Shown piece after piece: positions 62,366 through 64,000 of a stretch of DNA of 64,000 nucleotides (positions are counted from its first letter, which is position 1; every line of letters begins with the position of its first letter). The notes under the pieces were generated by a model. The model was not told the origin of the DNA, did no database searches, and was given only the letters and a program-made list of their open reading frames with translations. Both the position numbers and the translations under genes were made by a program. Origin of the DNA: Clavibacter sp. VKM Ac-2873 (lineage in GTDB: Bacteria; Actinomycetota; Actinomycetes; Actinomycetales; Microbacteriaceae). Where the stretch lies: assembly GCF_015351075.1 (NCBI RefSeq), contig NZ_JADKRS010000004.1, positions 1 to 64,000 on the forward strand, given 5' to 3'.

Positions 62366-64000
62366 CTAGAGGCGCTGCAGCGAGGGCTCGACCACGCGGA
62401 TCCAGAGCCACACGGCCAGGCTCACCGCCGCGAAGGCGCCGGCCATGACGAGCGCCGTGATCCAGACCTCGGCCGGTACCCCGCTCGCGGTCGTGGCCAC
62501 CGCGGCGAACGCCAGCGTGAGGACGGCGACGCTGACGACGGCCCACAGCGGCAGGGAGCGCAGCAGCAGCGAGCGCCCGAGCACGAGGGAGACGGGCGCG
62601 AGCGCCAGCGCCGCGGAGCTGAGCGCGGCCAGGGTGATGACGCTGAGGAGCTCGTTCGCCAGCTGCGGCCACATCCCGCCGGTCGCGGGGACGAGGCCGT
62701 ACAGGATCCAGGCCACGAGGCCCAGCGTCGCGAGCGATCCCGACTGCACGAGGGCGAGGCGGGCCCGGGACCGGTCGTCGCGGTCGTCGGCCACGAGGCC
62801 GAGGACCTGGCCGATGACGATGGGCGGCGCGAGGCCGAACGCCCGCGACGCGAGCACGGCGGTCGCCGAGAGGACGAGGAGGGCGGGCACGGCGCGCACG
62901 CGCGCGGGCCCGGCGCCCACGCGGCCGGCCACCGAGGCGACCGCGACCACGCCGACGCCGTTGACCACGGCGAGCCCCACGAGGGCGGCGAGGAACAGGC
63001 GCACGGCGTTGGGGTCGGATCCCACGGGCAGCGACAGGGCGGCCAGCGCGGCGGCCAGCGCGAGCGCTGCCGCGGCGGCGCCCCAGCGGCCGGCGCGGCC
63101 GGGCTCGCGTGCGGGGCGGGCGCCGAGGAGCGTCGGCTCGGGCTCGCGCCGGGCGGGCACGGGGAGCGGAGCGGAGTCGAGCCGGCCGGGGACGATGCGC
63201 AGCTGGCCGGTCGTCGCGGTCGAGCCGGTGAAGGCCGCGGCGGCCGCCCGCGTGGTGAGGGCGGCGGCGTCGCCGCGGGCGATGATCCGCAGCGGCGTGA
63301 CGTCCTCGGCCGCGCGGTGGCGGCCACCGAAGCGGGCGACGAGGGCACCGCGGAGGAGGAGGGCCGGGAGGGTGACGAGGAGCACCGCGCCGAGGGCGAG
63401 GAGGAGGGGGAGGAGGCCGCGGCCGTCGGTGAACGCCGCGGGCAGGGGCTGGAGCGACGTGCCGAAGCGCGTGGGCGCGTTCCAGGTGCCGGGCGCGGCG
63501 GCGGCGGGCGCGGATCCGGATCCGGTCGCGCCGTCGTGCCCCGGCGCCGTGCCGGTCGTGCCGCCGCCCTCGCCGCCGCCGGGGACGGATCCGGGCGCGG
63601 GCGCCGCCTGCGTGCCCTCGGGCGAGCTGGTGGCCTCGGGCGTCGCGCTCGCGGGCGGCGTGGTCGCGCCCGGGGTGGGCGAGGACGCGGCCTGCGCGAC
63701 CGTGATGTCGACCTCCGCGGCCAGCGTGCTGATGTTGCCGAGCGGATCCGTGACCGTCGCGGTGATCCCCCGCGGCCCGGGCGGCAGCGTGCCGGTCGTG
63801 CACGACCATCGGCCGCCGGCGACCTGCGCCTGGCACGCGGCGTCGCCGTAGCCCGTGAGGTAGGCGCGCACGACGTCGCCGTCCTCGTCGGAGGTGCCGG
63901 AGATCGTGATCCCCGCGGCGTCGACGGTGGCGCCGGCCGCGGGCGCGGTGATGACCGCGGCTCCGGGTGCCGTCGTGTCGAAGTTGCCGGTGCCGCGGCC
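62366..64000 (-). CDS. Ig-like/multi-spanning membrane protein (5' end outside window)
   Basis: At least 544 aa; the frame is open to the right edge, so the N-terminus is missing. The visible start is an exported Ig-like repeat (AVITAPAAGATVDAAGITISG, DACQ-type cysteines, GITATVTDPLGNISTLAAEV), then about 75 residues of Ser/Thr/Pro/Gly-rich stalk. One membrane helix comes near WNAPTRFG...LLPLLLALGAVLLVTLPALLL, then a cytosolic loop, and a block of about nine helices to the C-terminus. It may be a surface-anchored protein with a transport-like or polysaccharide-related membrane domain; no enzyme motif is visible. The APH-family gene follows. Confidence 0.75.
   Translation of the reverse strand, partial: GRGTGNFDTTAPGAAVITAPAAGATVDAAGITISGTSDEDGDVVRAYLTGYGDAACQAQVAGGRWSCTTGTLPPGPRGITATVTDPLGNISTLAAEVDITVAQAASSPTPGATTPPASATPEATSSPEGTQAAPAPGSVPGGGEGGGTTGTAPGHDGATGSGSAPAAAAPGTWNAPTRFGTSLQPLPAAFTDGRGLLPLLLALGAVLLVTLPALLLRGALVARFGGRHRAAEDVTPLRIIARGDAAALTTRAAAAAFTGSTATTGQLRIVPGRLDSAPLPVPARREPEPTLLGARPAREPGRAGRWGAAAAALALAAALAALSLPVGSDPNAVRLFLAALVGLAVVNGVGVVAVASVAGRVGAGPARVRAVPALLVLSATAVLASRAFGLAPPIVIGQVLGLVADDRDDRSRARLALVQSGSLATLGLVAWILYGLVPATGGMWPQLANELLSVITLAALSSAALALAPVSLVLGRSLLLRSLPLWAVVSVAVLTLAFAAVATTASGVPAEVWITALVMAGAFAAVSLAVWLWIRVVEPSLQRL

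Overview
The window is very GC-rich with G/C-ending codons throughout. It carries many actinobacterial traits: GTG starts, four-base start/stop overlaps, TANNNT boxes placed just before start codons, the tRNA-Gln/glmU/prs, rplY/pth/mfd and mazG/hisS/eno/DivIC/DUF501 neighbourhoods, and a DUF501 protein. I infer a chromosomal piece of a Microbacteriaceae actinobacterium, most like Clavibacter. I see no insertion sequence, phage, plasmid function or CRISPR array. Housekeeping and accessory genes are interleaved.

Left part (1-15.7 kb): the tail of one gene, then a minus-strand operon of a CxCG permease, its TIGR03943-type partner and a membrane-anchored beta-propeller. Next come a tandem pair of paralogous single-pass membrane proteins (one frameshifted), a CPBP protease, an SDR oxidoreductase behind a perfect 18-bp palindrome, a lipoprotein, an MTA phosphorylase/epimerase pair and a PEP-mutase-like enzyme. 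A tightly overlapping molybdenum-cofactor operon follows (moeA, moaC, mog-like, moaE).

Middle (15.7-51 kb): an MFS exporter, an ABC-F protein, a second tandem pair of membrane proteins sharing an N-terminal motif with the first pair, a MetQ-MetN-MetI importer, a divergent LysG-like/LysE pair, a luciferase-like oxidoreductase and a MarR regulator. Then tRNA-Gln, glmU, prs, a small secreted protein, and gnd divergent from an unusual gluconokinase-oxidoreductase fusion. A long housekeeping stretch follows: rplY, pth, mfd, nhaA, mazG, a TetR regulator, hisS, eno, a DivIC/FtsB-like protein, DUF501, a subtilisin-like protease and ndh. It ends with a class-I-shaped tRNA carrying a UAA anticodon.

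Right part (51-64 kb): the most distinctive locus is a five-gene overlapping operon at 52085-58661. It encodes a GAF-SpoIIE phosphatase, a BcsA-like membrane glycosyltransferase with a long inserted segment, a STAS antagonist, an RsbW-like ATP-binding protein, and a fusion of a GH26-like glycosidase domain to an OpgC acyltransferase. I read it as a surface-glycan assembly machine with its own phosphatase/STAS/kinase-like partner switch and no sigma factor. A membrane acyltransferase gene diverges from it, and a TAT-exported ferritin-like protein with a stress-sigma-like promoter follows. An amino-acid permease, an APH-family kinase and a large partial Ig-like/membrane protein close the window.
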